From NCBI GenBank assembly GCA_023101725.1, contig JALJCO010009099.1, positions 124,001 through 188,000 of the forward strand: a stretch of 64,000 nt of DNA, in the 5' to 3' direction. This DNA comes from Atherinomorus stipes (Eukaryota; Chordata; Actinopteri; Atheriniformes; Atherinidae). A model generated the notes under the pieces. It was not told the DNA's origin, did no database searches, and saw only the letters and a list, made by a program, of their open reading frames with translations. Positions 24,167-35,757 of this stretch are shown here, piece by piece; the stretch's first letter is position 1; the number at the start of each line of letters is the position of its first letter. Position numbers and translations under genes: made by a program.

Positions 24167-24653
24167 GTGCGTGTGTGTGTGTGTGTGAGTGCCTTGGTTT
24201 GCAGAGTAGTAACTGCCATGTCATAGCGGGGGTTGTGTAGAAATACACCCCTGGGACTTGAATGCTGGCTCAGGTCCAGCTCTCCTGATATGTTAACAAG
24301 AAGAACTTGTTCTTATCAATGGGCTGCTTTATTCCTGCTGTACACACACACACACACTCGCACACACACTGATCAACAGACACAGAAATGCAAACATCAA
24401 ACATTCCAATAACCTGGCACACACTTGTGCACGCATACACATCTACACACAACAAACACACACAGTTGACCGATTGACTCGCAGACAAACAGACAGGCGA
24501 GCACATGGACCAGTCTCAGAGACCATTAAGTACACACAGATGGACAAAAAAGACACATGCACACATTTCCTGCTGGTACAGAGGCAGCGCTGCCATCAGG
24601 AACGCTCCTCTGTGTCTTCATCGCGCTGCCACACACACACACACACACACACA
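24167..24653. repeat. Cluster of CA/GT microsatellites
   Basis: (GT)n lies at 24,171-24,187, (CA)n with interruptions at 24,342-24,370, scattered CA-rich words at 24,410-24,470, and (CA)n at 24,630-24,653. Open frames here are products of dinucleotide repeats and are not genes. Confidence 0.9.
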
Positions 24654-25825
24654 TTGTTTTTATAACTTGGGAGAAGATAGTGGATATTCAGTGTCGGTGT
24701 CTCGGTTGAATGCAAAAACATAATATTTTATCAAATTTATATGACAGTGAGCGATAATTATTCTTATTCTTTTTTTCTAAATCACCATTACGGCTAAAAA
24801 CAACAAGACGGTCCATTTTCTGCTCTTTACCTTAATGCTGCTGTCAATACCAGAGAAAGACTTTGGTTGTATTGATGCTTTCAGTATTGATCCGTCCAGC
24901 CCTCCTTCACACAGATGATAACACAGAGGACGGGCCGGGCCGCTCGTTAAAAAGGCTGGATTCTAACCACCTGCTGAGAAAAGATGCCTGAGTGGCGCTG
25001 ATAAACAACGCCTCACAGCGCTGATGAGAGTCAAGAGAGCAATTCTGAGCAAATGAAAGGCTCAAATACAAAACAATATACTGAGAGGTTTTGCGTTGAG
25101 TTGAGCGGACTACAAACTAGGACGGAGTTGGCTGATAATAGCAGGATAATTGTGGTTTATTTCAGTGTTTTTGGATGATAGAGTTGGGAAGCTGAAGGCA
25201 AACAAACTGGCATGTGAGGATGAATACAGAGTGATTAGGTCAGAAGGTGAATTACCCTGGACGAGATCCTTAATGCAATAAGGAAAAATGGCTTTTCCAG
25301 GTGGCTAATTTCTGCATTTACTTTGGGTCAGACTGGAAAACAAACACTGTCTGCAGAGCAGCTTTAATGCTGCAGGTTTTAGGTTTCCTTCAAGCATCCC
25401 AGCTTTGGCCAGTATTGTCTATTTTGCGACATACCAACTCCGGCTCTCTGGGATTGTGTCTGAATCTCTCTGGAAAAAAAGCTAAAATGTTTCTTCCCTC
25501 AGAGGAGGAATGTCAAGAATCTTTTGTGAGAAAGTCTGCACATATACAAGACAGATATTTTAAGGTACTTAGCAAGAAAAAAACACATTTTCCTCCTCTT
25601 TAAGTGGGGCTGTGTGAACTTTTGACAGCCCTGAGAATAGGGGAATCAACAACTTTCCTGATGCCCGAGCTAAAGTCAGAAGTGACTCAGCAAGACACAA
25701 CCTGAACAAAGATTTTTTCACCATTTAGAATAATAATAAAAATAAAAAACAGTTTAAATGTTTCATAGCAGTTCAGGTGACTGCCGTTACGTCTGCATCA
25801 GAAAGTTATAAAGACCGAGTCAAAA
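24654..25825. other. No recognisable gene or repeat
   Basis: Unique sequence. A 100-codon plus-strand frame at 25,301-25,603 has no recognised motif and no convincing splice sites. It is left uncalled. Confidence 0.5.
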
Positions 25826-26812
25826 AGCGCTTTCGAACTGTAAGAACCTTTTGGAGTTCCTATAACCTTTTCAGGAACTAGGACTTTTTTTGCGCATTCA
25901 GACATATAGGAACTAGGGACCTCGGACCTCAGTTCCTTTAACCTTTTTAGCTCCTACTCCGGGGCAGGGTCTTTTCGGGGTTCCATAGGAACTGAAACAC
26001 GTAGGTGTTTGGTGGCTGGTAGAACTGGCAAGCCGCGCCCCTTGCGTGAGCTCCGCTTCTTCCAGCCCCACCATATTTAAAAAGTCTCACAGCTGTTTAA
26101 CTGTTTACCGAGATCGTAATAACAACAAGAACTATTACAATAGTAGTGTACGAATTCATTATTAAATCGATCACAATGGTGCACGACCCGAATCGATAAC
26201 TATTTTCAAACGTCCAAAAGAAATTATTTTCATATTAATTTAATGACCAAATACAGCTGCAAAGTATAGCAGTAGGACGGACCGCCCACTAAGGTTCCGG
26301 GCGCACTTCAGCAAAAGGTAAACAAGGGAAAGGGAGGGAAAGCTGGTAAGTTAGCTTTTATAATAGCTTTGAATAAAAGAGATGGAAAAGCCAAATTCAG
26401 TTGCAAATTGTATCAGTACAATCTGCGCCACTTTAGTGAACGAACCCCGGTCCGTCCACTAAAGTGTCCGGGCGTACTTCAACGAAACGTAAACAAGACA
26501 GGGCAGCTTTCCAACGGGGGGCTGTTCTGTTACATGATACAAATGACCGTGATGATGGAAAGCTGGTAAGTTAGCTTTTATAATAGCTTTGAATAAAAGA
26601 GATGAGAAACCTCAGTTTTGTATTAGATCTGCTGGGGCGTAAATTTGTCTCTGTCGCAACGATTGCGTCACGCATGGTTCCTACCAAGGTCCTCCCTCAT
26701 GTGCAAACACACACTGAAGGCGAAGGGTAGTTCTTATAACTAAACTCGGGAGGCGTAGTTATAGGAACTGCGTTCTTAGAACCTCTCTGTCCGAATGCGC
26801 CTAAAGTGACCC
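25826..26812. mobile_element. Non-autonomous DNA transposon with repeated AGGAACT motif
   Basis: Left end AGCGCTTTCGAACTGTAAGA; the complement of the right end is AGGCGCATTCGGACAGAGAG, an imperfect inverted repeat. The subterminal parts contain several TAGGAACT/AGTTCCTA words in both orientations. No transposase is visible. An internal direct duplication is described separately. The superfamily is uncertain (hAT-like by general form). Confidence 0.5.
26250..26604 (+). repeat. Internal direct duplication within the 26-kb element
   Basis: A 48-bp segment starting GGAAAGCTGGTAAGTTAGC and ending AATAAAAGAGATG is identical at 26,337-26,384 and 26,557-26,604 (220-bp spacing). The preceding parts are also related but diverged: CGCCCACTAAGGTTCCGGGC against CGTCCACTAAAGTGTCCGGG. 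The uneven divergence suggests either gene conversion of the 48-bp part or an old duplication under uneven decay. Confidence 0.8.
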
Positions 26813-27250
26813 AAACTGTGTTGAAACAGATTTCAGCCTCTTTTTTAGCCATTGCCCCTTGCCACTTAAAACAGAGCTACAAGGGTAAGGGCTGAAAGCC
26901 AACCCCTACAAATTGGGACACCCCTTCAACAATCGCATACAGCACCAGTGATCCCTGCCGGCTTGTATGTGAGCAGATGCGCGCTGAGCTGTTGCTGAAA
27001 ATCTCGAGAAATCAAGCCATCTACAGTTGCGTGCTAACGTTACCGGGCTAATGTTAACATTAGAGGGGAAGTTAATTTTTTTTCAATCTGGACCTATTTT
27101 CTAGCATGAAATAGATTAATTTCCCTCACCCAGACAGTTTTGGTGCAACTTGAATTCCTTCGAGAGATATTTAGATCCACTTGAGTTCAGCATCCAATAT
27201 AATGGAAGTAAAGGGGCAACCATGCGCAGACTCTAAATAATGCATTATCT
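26813..27250. repeat. Fish MITE fragment followed by unique sequence
   Basis: TTTCAGCCTC at 26,831 and the inverted word GGCTGAAAGCC at 26,890, together with AATTGGGACACCCCT at 26,911-26,925, resemble the end of a fish repeat rich in CCTTACCCT/AAGGGTAAGGG words. The remainder has no supported feature. Confidence 0.35.
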
Positions 27251-27701
27251 GCCACAAACTCCTTCATTTCACCAATGCTTTGTTACAAAACATAAGTCGG
27301 ACCCTCCCGGGAGCTCGAAGCAGCTTTTTTTGTGGTGATTCATCCTTATTTACAGACATTTTTACAGCAGTGACTTTGATGACGTCACTATTATGCGACA
27401 CCATAACAAGTAAATGTCTGTAAAGTTTGAGTTTGCATTTGGTCAAAAGACACAAACCCAAATAAAAATCTGCATTGTCAATATACCCATTGACATGTGG
27501 ACATGGTAGTCCCTCTAGGAAGTTGCAATCTTGCACTCACCACCATTTCCCATTACCTAAATTCAGCCACTCCTCATGAATTCAGCACATCTGGCAATTT
27601 TGTCCAATCACTGCAACATTAAAGCAATTTCACCAAACCAAACCTGAAATGCATACATCATCAACTTTACTTACATATAGTGTGTGTGTTCCACATTTCC
27701 T
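27251..27701. other. No recognisable gene or repeat
   Basis: Unique sequence. It contains a perfect CREB-type palindrome TGACGTCA near 27,380, whose function cannot be judged. Confidence 0.4.
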
Positions 27702-27703
27702 TA

Positions 27704-27731
<28 letters not shown>
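27702..27731. repeat. (TA)n microsatellite
   Basis: About 14 TA units, grading into AT-rich sequence. Confidence 0.95.
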
Positions 27732-27737
<6 letters not shown>

Positions 27738-27814
27738 AATAAAACACTTCTGTTTTTGTGATTATTGACATACATACATATGCGGATAAATTGGGATGTG
27801 GCATCTAAAACTGC

Positions 27815-27950
27815 AGTGATGCACCATGCAAGGCATCCCCACAGTTAACTAACATGAAGCTCGAAACAGGTTCGAATCCCGGACTGAGGTGTGTTGCTGC
27901 ACGCATCTCTCTTTGTCACTGCCTAAAATAAAACACCAAAACCTAAAATT
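27815..27950 (+). mobile_element. tRNA-derived SINE relic
   Basis: A perfect B box GGTTCGAATCC lies at 27,869-27,879. The downstream sequence GCATCTCTCTTTGTCACTGC and then an AAAATAAAACACCAAAACC tail are typical of a fish tRNA-derived SINE. The A-box part is decayed. Confidence 0.55.
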
Positions 27951-28854
27951 ACTTTTCTGAATGTTGACCATAAAAGGGATGTTTTCTACCACATGCAACA
28001 TTGAGGTGGAAGATACACGAGAGACGTCAACTGACAAACATTTTTTGCTTTGCAACACAACACCAAAACTGCCTTAAGTGTGCAAAAAGACAAAGAAAAT
28101 CACGGCAGTGACTCTGTAACATGCAGATCATCTGAGAACGCTGGAAGAATCATAATATTTTAGAATATAGAGTGTCAATCCTATATTTGTCTTAATTCTT
28201 TTATTTTACAGTAATACAACAGCTATGAGAGTACTTTGCTGAGTGGTGAATTACAGTACTCTCCCTGTGTGCTTATTTCAAGAAAGAACATTGGAATAAT
28301 AATGAATAGTTAATGAGTAAAATATTAAATCATTTTCAGTTTCTTTTGCAAGGAAAAAACACACACTTAAAACACCATATTTTTTGTCACGACTTTTAAA
28401 AAAAAAATGCAATGAAACCAGGTTTTTGGACCGTAGCCGTCACAAAAAATGTTGTGTAATCCAAGAGACACTGACATGACTCAGCACAAAATGTATACTG
28501 TCTGATGTAGAAAAGAAATCCACAAATCCACCATCTAATGCTTCAACCACTGAGAAATGTTTTAGGTTTAATTTCTTTCTACTCCAGAATTTTTGATCTA
28601 CCACGACCCCCAAGACAACACACTTTTTCAAAATCAATATCTTATTTTACTAAATTTGAATTAAGTACATTTTTATTTATTATTACTTTTTTTCAGTTTC
28701 TTGTTATTTGGGGGAATTCCGCCTTTCTTCAATGAGAGTGAATGTAAGCTTTCAAGCACAAATGTACATCGCCTGCACATCCTGTCCCACCTTTATACTA
28801 TGATAAATATTATTTGTCCTACTATTGTACTATTTGTATTGGTAGTGGATGGAT
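27951..28854. other. No recognisable gene or repeat
   Basis: AT-rich unique sequence. Nothing supported. Confidence 0.5.
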
Positions 28855-29396
28855 CAGAAATATTGATAATATCGATACCAGTGCAGTTATATTGATACTT
28901 TAATGTAAGTTTTGAAAACTACCAGAATCTTCATAAATATGGAGAATAAAGTGGTTTTTAAGATCCGGTTTGCTGCTATAACAAGGCCCCCACATTCCCT
29001 AAACCAGCTTCTCTCACTAAGATGAGGCCAAATTCAGACTTTTAAAATGGCATGACTTTGTTTCTGGACACTTAATTATGAAATTCTAAATATAAGGCAT
29101 TAAATTATTACAAACTTCATAAATGAGGAGGATATGTAGTTTTTGGTGGATCCGGTTCACCTTGGTAACAAGGTATCTACATGCCAACTGCAGCTTCTCG
29201 TCCAGATAATGCCAAATTCAGATTATTATGGATGATAATTTGGTTTTTTATACATTAACGAGTTAAAAAAAAATGTGTATAGATTCAACAGAATAATCCC
29301 TTTGCATAAATCTGTTAATTTGAAAGCCCTATTAAAAAGCATCGGTATCTGTATCAGTGATACTAGCCCTTACTTGCACACCCCTAATTTACACAT
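28855..29396 (+). mobile_element. hAT-like repeat 'R', continuous copy
   Basis: The segment runs from GATAATATCGATACCAGTGC to the terminus TTGCACACCCCTAA. The complement TTAGGGGTGTGCAA is typical of fish hAT-like MITEs carrying GATACC/GGTATC words. It serves as the uninterrupted reference for the split copy at 3,945-8,072. The left terminus is not clear. Confidence 0.5.
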
Positions 29397-30976
29397 TAGT
29401 ACAATAGCTTCCCATCGTTTTTTCAGATGATACATCAACATCAAACAATAACCAGGAGTTTCAGATCTTCACTCATCAGTAAAACTGACCGCAGCCCCCC
29501 AAGTCGGGGCTTTGCTACGATCCCTGAAGACGAAGCTCAGTGACAGAGTATTTTCCTATCTGCAGGAAACACATCAGCATGCAGCAGCAAACAGCCCTCC
29601 GCCAGCTCTTCGATTAAAACCTGGAGAGCTAAAGTGAAGTAATAAAAAAAATAAAAAGAATAACCCACATGAGGAATTTTAACACAACTGGCTGCGGCGG
29701 TGTTGTCAAAGCTCAACTCTGATGTAAATATCCAGCTTCTCCGGCTAAATCCTGTTAGCAAGTATGTGCCATACGTGTCTGAGTGATGCGAAAGAGAAAA
29801 AAAAAATGCAGGAAAAAGATGGAGAGAAGAACAGAAGGTGTGAGATGTCGAGTTATGGCCGTTAAAGAGTAAGTGCAGTAAGAAAACAGAGCTTTGTCAC
29901 CTCTGTGACAGCTGCAGCAAACGGTGGAACGCCCTGCTCTCAGCGGTCCTGCTTATACCTCAGCGTGGCCCACCTCAGTCAGACTTCTTTTCCCCACAGA
30001 CTTACAAATAGCATTTCATTCCTCTTTATCTTTCTTTCTTTGTTCTTCCCTAATGCCTCCTCTCTGCAGACCTTTTGTGCTGCAATCAGAACTCTTGAAC
30101 CAACAAAAAAGTAGCTCGGACTGCTGCCCACATGCAGAATACATATATGTCATACAGCACAAAATACAGCCCCCACTCTCAGGTAGTTTCAAGGCCAAGT
30201 GCTGCATTACTCACACTGTTTCCCTTGACTGAATAAAGTACAAGTCAGTGTGAAGGCAGGTTTAACGCTTTTTTTCCCTCTCAATGCGTAATTATTGCTG
30301 GAAAGGTCTAAAAGGAACTCTGCTGCTTGCCACCGTCAGAAGCCTGTTGCGTTTGTGCCGCTGCTGCTTTCTCGCCTCACGCCCCGGAAGTCACATGTAC
30401 CTGTTGGTTTTAGGAGTCCATTAGAAACAGCTTGAAGAACACAAAGCGCATGGCTGCCTTCAGCTAGCTTCCCTGACGCACAGCTTCCCTTTCAAAACAA
30501 CGCAAGTCTTTTCATCACGTAGCTCGTTCTCAGATTCAGTGAGGAGTATTTTCACTTCTTCCTTTATGAAATAGCTTTTCTACGCCACTGCAGGAAAGTA
30601 TGCTAAATGCAGAAGTGGTGGTATTAGAAAACTGTAAAATTACAGAGGTGGAAGCATTACACTTCACACTATACATGTATACTCTGATCTAAGAGAAGTA
30701 CAGGTGGGAAAACAGCAACATTGCTGGTAACATTGTTTTTTTCTCTTTTTACTTTTTCTCTCCTTTCTTTCTTTTTTTTTTTACTGGTAACATTTAAGGT
30801 ATGTGAGAAACACTGCCGTGCAACAGGTTCTTGTTTCACTGTGGCAGAATAACTGCTGTTGTGTTTTTGTGCAGTGCTGTGAACCATGACATCTCAGACA
30901 GACACTTTGATCTCAGACTGAAGGTTTACTTGTGCCTTCTAAAAATAGAATAAGAGGCAAAGGTTAAGTTTATCAG
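29397..30976. other. Unique sequence, no gene recognised
   Basis: Mostly non-repetitive. Overlapping open frames of 70-100 codons (29,905-30,232) lack recognisable domains or splice context. A short poly-T lies near 30,773-30,782. Confidence 0.4.
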
Positions 30977-30997
30977 CCCCCCCCCCCCCCCCCCCCC
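30977..30997 (+). repeat. Poly-C run
   Basis: Twenty-one consecutive C bases, an obvious homopolymer whose length is likely unreliable. Confidence 0.9.
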
Positions 30998-31098
30998 TTC
31001 TATAAAACCAGCTCCCACTTTGGGTTCAGGAAGCAGACACCCTCTCTGCCTTTAAATTTAGGCTTCAATATAAAAACATTGTATTTAATTTGTGTTAA

Positions 31099-32150
31099 TG
31101 ATTGGCAAATCGATTCCCGAGAGTTGATACTTCATTAAATACCAGACAGAGTATCGAATTTGATACTTTTCAAAGTATCATGATACCACGGTGCTTAAAC
31201 AGAACATATAATTTGTTTTCACTTACAATTTCAGGCTATAAAATTACAGGCAAAATTCAGGTGTGATACAGTATATTTCTTCCGGGTATTCCTTATTGCT
31301 TAATTAAGTCAGCATATCACAAATCAGAACAGAAGGCTCAATGCGCAGCCTCAGTCAAGCAAAAAAAAAAAGAAAGAAAGAAAGAAAAAAAATTATAATC
31401 ATGGTTTATTTTATTGTAGCTTTTAGGGTTCTTGCAGGTTTCAGCAAGTTAAATTGAAGACTTTTATAAATTAAATTTAAGACCAACATAATGCATTACC
31501 ACAAACATTCAAATGATCCCAGAAATTCCAAAACTTTTTTTTAAATTAATTTACTAATTTAAAATCCCCTTACAGTAAAAAAGAGACTAAAACAATTGAA
31601 TACTCAAATTAAATCAAAACTGTACCTTCTTAACCAAAGTAACCTCACCAACGTAACACTAGTTGTCTCAGGATTTAATCATTACCAACACTGGTACAGC
31701 AGCTATCTGAGCCTCTTAGAAAGACGGACAGAATCAACTTCTGATTGCTGTATTTCATTCAGCATGTTCTATGTGGCGAACACTTCTTGGAAATGAAAAA
31801 AAGTAAAAAATTAAGACTAGTCTAAATCAAATTTAAGACCTTGGATGAAAAGCTGGCTGTTTTTAAGACATTTTAAGACCTTAAATTTAAAATTCAGAAT
31901 TTTACACAGTTTTATACTTTTTAAGACCCTGCAAGAACTCTACTTTAGAAAGATTTCTTACAAGTATTAAAGTTTTAAGTTTTATTCCTATTGCCCCTTG
32001 TAATAAAATTATTAATATAATATGTTCCTTTGTGTGGTTTTCCTTTGAAGGAAAAAGTATCGTTATCGGAATCAACATTGAAAAAAAGTACCATAAACTT
32101 AGCGTATTATATTGAAGAAAAAAAAAGGGGGGATATCACCAATTCCTAAT
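31099..32150. mobile_element. hAT-like MITE with a nested MITE
   Basis: The left edge ATTGGCAAATCGATTCCCGA and the right edge GATATCACCAATTCCTAAT form an imperfect inverted repeat. Internal words such as GAGTATCGAATTTGATACTT are typical of fish GATACC-type hAT MITEs. It is interrupted by a second element at 31,426-31,942. An (AAAG)n tract lies at 31,362-31,391. Confidence 0.5.
31426..31942. mobile_element. Nested hAT-like MITE (AGGGTTCTTGCAGG termini)
   Basis: Left end TAGGGTTCTTGCAGGTTTCA; the complement of the right end is TAGAGTTCTTGCAGGGTCTT. The interior repeats TTTAAGACC-type words in both orientations, a known pattern in fish hAT MITEs. No coding capacity. Confidence 0.6.
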
Positions 32151-32169
32151 TTAATCTATTTTTCTTTCT

Positions 32170-32400
32170 CTGTAGGTGTTCCTGGCGTACAGTAAAGTTA
32201 TGGTGCTTGTTGACCCCTCCTTCCCGTCCTTGTCCTCTCCACCTCCCAGCAGTTGAGTTCTCCTGAGTCTGGAAGGTCGTTCCTTCCTGTCAAAAAGGAA
32301 TTTTTCCTCTCCACTGTCACCCACAGCTCCATACCCAAGGCGGGATTTTGAATCAAAGAGAAGATTCAATTCATCTTCATTGGTACCCGGGGTAGGCAGC
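32170..32400 (+). mobile_element. Probable L2-type LINE 3' end relic
   Basis: CTTCCTGTCAAAAAGGAATTT followed by TTCCTCTCCACTGTCACCCA matches the well-known fish motif CTTCCTGTTAAAAGGAAGTTTTTCC-CCACTGTC at the 3' end of L2-like elements. It is diverged and truncated. Confidence 0.45.
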
Positions 32401-32740
32401 TGTCTATTATAAATTGGCCTTTATGAATACAGGTATTATAAATTAGACAAGTTGTGTGATGGATTTGTTTAAATGAGATTATAATTGGAGCACAATTAAT
32501 TATACTGAATAGTGTTTTTAAAAATAACTTACAATTCATGAATTGACATGGAAATAAAGCTGGATTTTTTAAATTGGGTGTTAGTGTGGCTCTAAGTGTG
32601 ACTTATTTGTAAAGTTGTTTTCACATCATCTCAGCTTTGGGTCAAGGATCTTTGCTTTTCAGTGGCGCATAGCATGTAGAGTCTTGAAAGGGAAACTGAG
32701 TAAAACTCTATTTATCTGACATATCCCATCCGTGGGACGT
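32401..32740. other. No recognisable feature
   Basis: AT-rich unique sequence containing a short direct repeat of TATTATAAATT (about 32,405 and 32,433). Confidence 0.5.
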
Positions 32741-33066
32741 CTGGGGTCTGTTGCACGAAGCAGGTTCAACAAACTCCGAGAGTAACTCTGAACTCTGAGT
32801 TGACCTACTCGGAGATTGGAAACTCTGAGTTTTCAGTCCCATAACAGCTGATTTGAGTTGGTTTAATCAACTCAGAGTAGTTCGACCCGGGGTTTTAACC
32901 CGGCGCTACCAAGATAAAAAGCCAACATCAATTGAGCACCGATTCGACGAGTCACCATGGTAACGTAGACGCGAGGGCGGGGCTGCGCTCGCCATTGAAT
33001 GGAGATATAACTTTTAAAGCCTCATATGGCGAGTTTGAACTGCTGCCGCTGCTGCAAGCAAAAAAA

Positions 33067-33094
33067 ATAAAAAAAGAAAGAAAGAAAGAAAGAC
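33067..33094 (+). repeat. (AAAG)n microsatellite
   Basis: About five AAAG units after an A run, inside the Harbinger-like element. Confidence 0.85.
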
Positions 33095-33221
33095 GGCATG
33101 AGAGAAGATTTAAGTTCAAATGCTCCTTTACAATCACAACGATGTTATAGAGTAGAACTGTTTAATGGTAACGCGACAGTCTCGTATAATTTCACTATGG
33201 TTCCAGGTGACTGAATATGAA

Positions 33222-33292
33222 TATCTGGTTGGTCTAATGGTCTGCGCGCTTGCCTGCCATTTGGGGGGGGGGGGGTTTGAATCCAGCTTTAT
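33222..33292 (+). pseudogene. tRNA-Gly-like sequence, plus strand
   Basis: A box TGGTCTAATGG (33,230-33,240) and B box GGTTTGAATCC (33,274-33,284). An anticodon-arm-like stretch CGCTTGCCTGCCAT resembles tRNA-Gly(GCC). The variable/T-arm part is replaced by a 13-G run, so a functional tRNA fold is unlikely. Confidence 0.5.
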
Positions 33293-33503
33293 ACTTTTAC
33301 CACAGTCTTTTTATTTATTTAACTTGAGTGAAATCCCTCAGGGAGAAGCGCTCTTGTCGGCAGCATTAAGATTAAATATAACCGTCGCATTTCTCAAATG
33401 CCCTGCGTCTACAATGAAAGAAAAAAAAATCTATTTGCGAAAAAATGCAGGGTAATAAAAAACATGCTTCGAGAGAAAAGCGTATGGCAACATAAAAAAA
33501 AGC

Positions 33504-33571
33504 CACAACAAGAATTGAACCGCAGGTGTCTGCGTGGCAAGCGAACACTTTACCCATTTGGCCAGAACCAG
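33504..33571 (-). pseudogene. tRNA-Gly-like sequence, minus strand
   Basis: On the minus strand: A box TGGCCAAATGG (33,554-33,564), anticodon-arm region TTCGCTTGCCACGCAGACAC resembling tRNA-Gly(GCC), and B box GGTTCAATTC (33,512-33,521). The spacing is tRNA-like. It faces the plus-strand copy about 210 bp away. The acceptor stem is not convincing. Confidence 0.5.
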
Positions 33572-34212
33572 AGACAGCTGGAGAGTCAAATGATCATGTT
33601 AAACCATCTCTTGTAAACGGAGAGACAGGACCTAACTATCACGTATGGCTGGTGATATTATAAATGTACGGACGGATCAGCTCGTGTATGTAGATAACTG
33701 ACCGTGATGTGTAACTGTAACGTCAGAAATGACAACTGTCGGGAAATTAAACTTCTATCCGTGGTCTGATAATGACCTCTGAATATTTAACCCTTCATGC
33801 AGCATCTTAATCCATAAAATCCTCATCAAAAGATAAGGATGTAACCTACCGACTCTGATTTATTTTTTAACATGTTTTATTTGAGACGGCAGCAGCCAAA
33901 ACTCACCGCTGACTGAATGAATGAATGGGGAAAGGAAACGGCGAGTGTGACTAAAAGTGGGAGGAGACAGTGAGAAACTCAAAGTTTCTCCACACTAACC
34001 TGCTCCCGACCAGGTTAGTTTCAGAGAGTCTGTTACCATGGTAACTGACCGAGGGTTTAAGTTACCCCTCTTTGTGCAACAGGCTAGAGTTACTCCTCTT
34101 TCCCTGGGTTGAGTTACCTACCTTTGTGTTACGAAAAACTCAGAGTTTCACGAATTTCGGGGTAAAACAACTCAGGGTTTTCATTAAACCTGCTTCATGC
34201 AACAGACCCCTG

Positions 34213-35757
34213 GTAGCAACAGATTAAGATTGGTTTTATTATTCTTTTATAAGATTATCTTTTCTTATTCTTTTCCTAGCGACATCTGTTTGCCTCGTGC
34301 CTGTGAAGATGACGTTTCAGCCCTCCAACTCCACAACATTTACAATTTTAAGTTTAGCAAAGGGCCATGTTTGGGTTTTAAATACATCACTTCACATTAA
34401 CCTGACACGCTGGATGTAGGAATACACCACTTCACCAGTTTTACTCTTCACGCTGAAAACCGATGCTACAGGTTTGCCTCAGCATTAATTAAGGAGTCTT
34501 GACAAAACACTATGATGCTGACACAGTGAGACAAGCTAGAGGACCTGAAGACCTCGTGCTACACCGTTCAGACTTTGGGCCCTCATCCAAAAGTTTTTAA
34601 ATCAAATGGCCACTTTTTACTGACATAATAATACAAACGAAGGATGATCTCTGACATGTTTTGGGTAATTTGCTAGTAGTTAGCAGCAGTGCTTCAGCTA
34701 TATTAGGTGGTTTGCTAACCCCATCACCTTTTACTTGTGTATAAATTTCATCCATTTGAAGGTTTACTAAGCCAAACTCCTAAATACACCTTATTTTGGA
34801 TTTAGCTAAAATAGTTTAAAAGTGTGTGAGCAACTAGAGCACTACAGTCGTGGCTAAACTTACACTAGCATTCTTGTTAAATGCTAACTTGTTGCATGTG
34901 GTGCCCTGCATTTTTTCTCAAGGTCATGATTTTTTTTTTTTACAAAAGCATTCAAAAGGAGTCAGCTAATAAGACCCATAAACCTGGATAGGCTTTAATT
35001 TGCCTTACTGAAATAAGCTGCTAACTTTACGAGCACCACGCATTCTGGGTCAACGATACAAGGGGGCTGAACTCCCCGGTTATAGTTTCAATGATTTTCC
35101 AGCTTTTCCAAGCCAGCAGTAAGTAAATATAATGTACAATTCCACATTGTGCTGCTTTGGTAATAGTTTCCAGCTGAACGGCAAAGTAGCTAATGTGATC
35201 CTTTGCAGCTTCCCAACTTTAAAAAGAAAACCAGAGAAAAAGCAGCTTACTAGAGAGGTGTGCTCTCCCCACTTCTTCTAAACAAGCTCATGGGTTCTTC
35301 ATGCTTTCCCAATTCTTTCCCACAAGTCTAAAGGCAACAAGATAATGAGTAAAATCTGCTGGAGTGACTATCTGCAAGAGAGACATGGTTGCACTCAAAA
35401 CATCCTGCTGAGACTTAAAAGTTGCCTATCACCACTTTTCATCTTCAGATTCTCTTATCTTCATTTCTGTGTATAATTTTTCTGTGTAAGTTTTGTCTAC
35501 ATTTGAGTTGTGTTTGGGTTCAAACTGTAAAATCTGTCACAAAAGTCATGTTAAGAAACTGAGGCTATAACACCAATTTGGCATCACTACCCATAATACA
35601 CTTCCGCATACAAAACAAATGGTGGTGTACAGGCTTATTTTCACGTAACACTAAGCCATCAACTCTGCTGATATCGCAAGGAAAATAATCTCATGGCACT
35701 TTCTGAGAAATTTACCAAATATATTTAAAGTTTAATGAAATACAGTCCAATTCAATC
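34213..35757. other. No recognisable gene or repeat
   Basis: Unique AT-rich sequence. A poly-T run lies near 34,929-34,941. Nothing coding. Confidence 0.5.

Larger units (their letters stand above)
32744..34209. mobile_element. Harbinger-like non-autonomous element, 1,466 bp
   Basis: The terminal inverted repeats are nearly perfect: left GGGTCTGTTGCACGAAGCAG, and complement of the right GGGTCTGTTGCATGAAGCAG. Both are flanked by CTG (32,741-32,743 and 34,210-34,212), a 3-bp target duplication as expected for PIF/Harbinger. Subterminal AACTCTGAG words and CCATGGTAAC (about 32,956 and 34,036) occur in both arms. No transposase is present. Two tRNA-like segments sit inside in convergent orientation. 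The intact ends suggest it is younger than most neighbours. A G run lies at 33,263-33,275. Confidence 0.75.

Noticed and set aside
24167..24653. CRISPR-like or tandem array
   Set aside because: These are ordinary CA/GT dinucleotide microsatellites in vertebrate DNA, without spacer-repeat structure.
25301..25603. 100-codon plus-strand frame
   Set aside because: No recognisable motif, no clear splice sites and no homologous partner in the window.
27375..27390. Functional CREB site (TGACGTCA)
   Set aside because: A single eight-base palindrome in unique AT-rich DNA is expected by chance at this scale and has no promoter context.
33222..33571. Functional tRNA-Gly genes
   Set aside because: A and B boxes are present, but one copy has a long G run in place of the T-arm side and acceptor stems are not convincing. 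They lie within a transposon.
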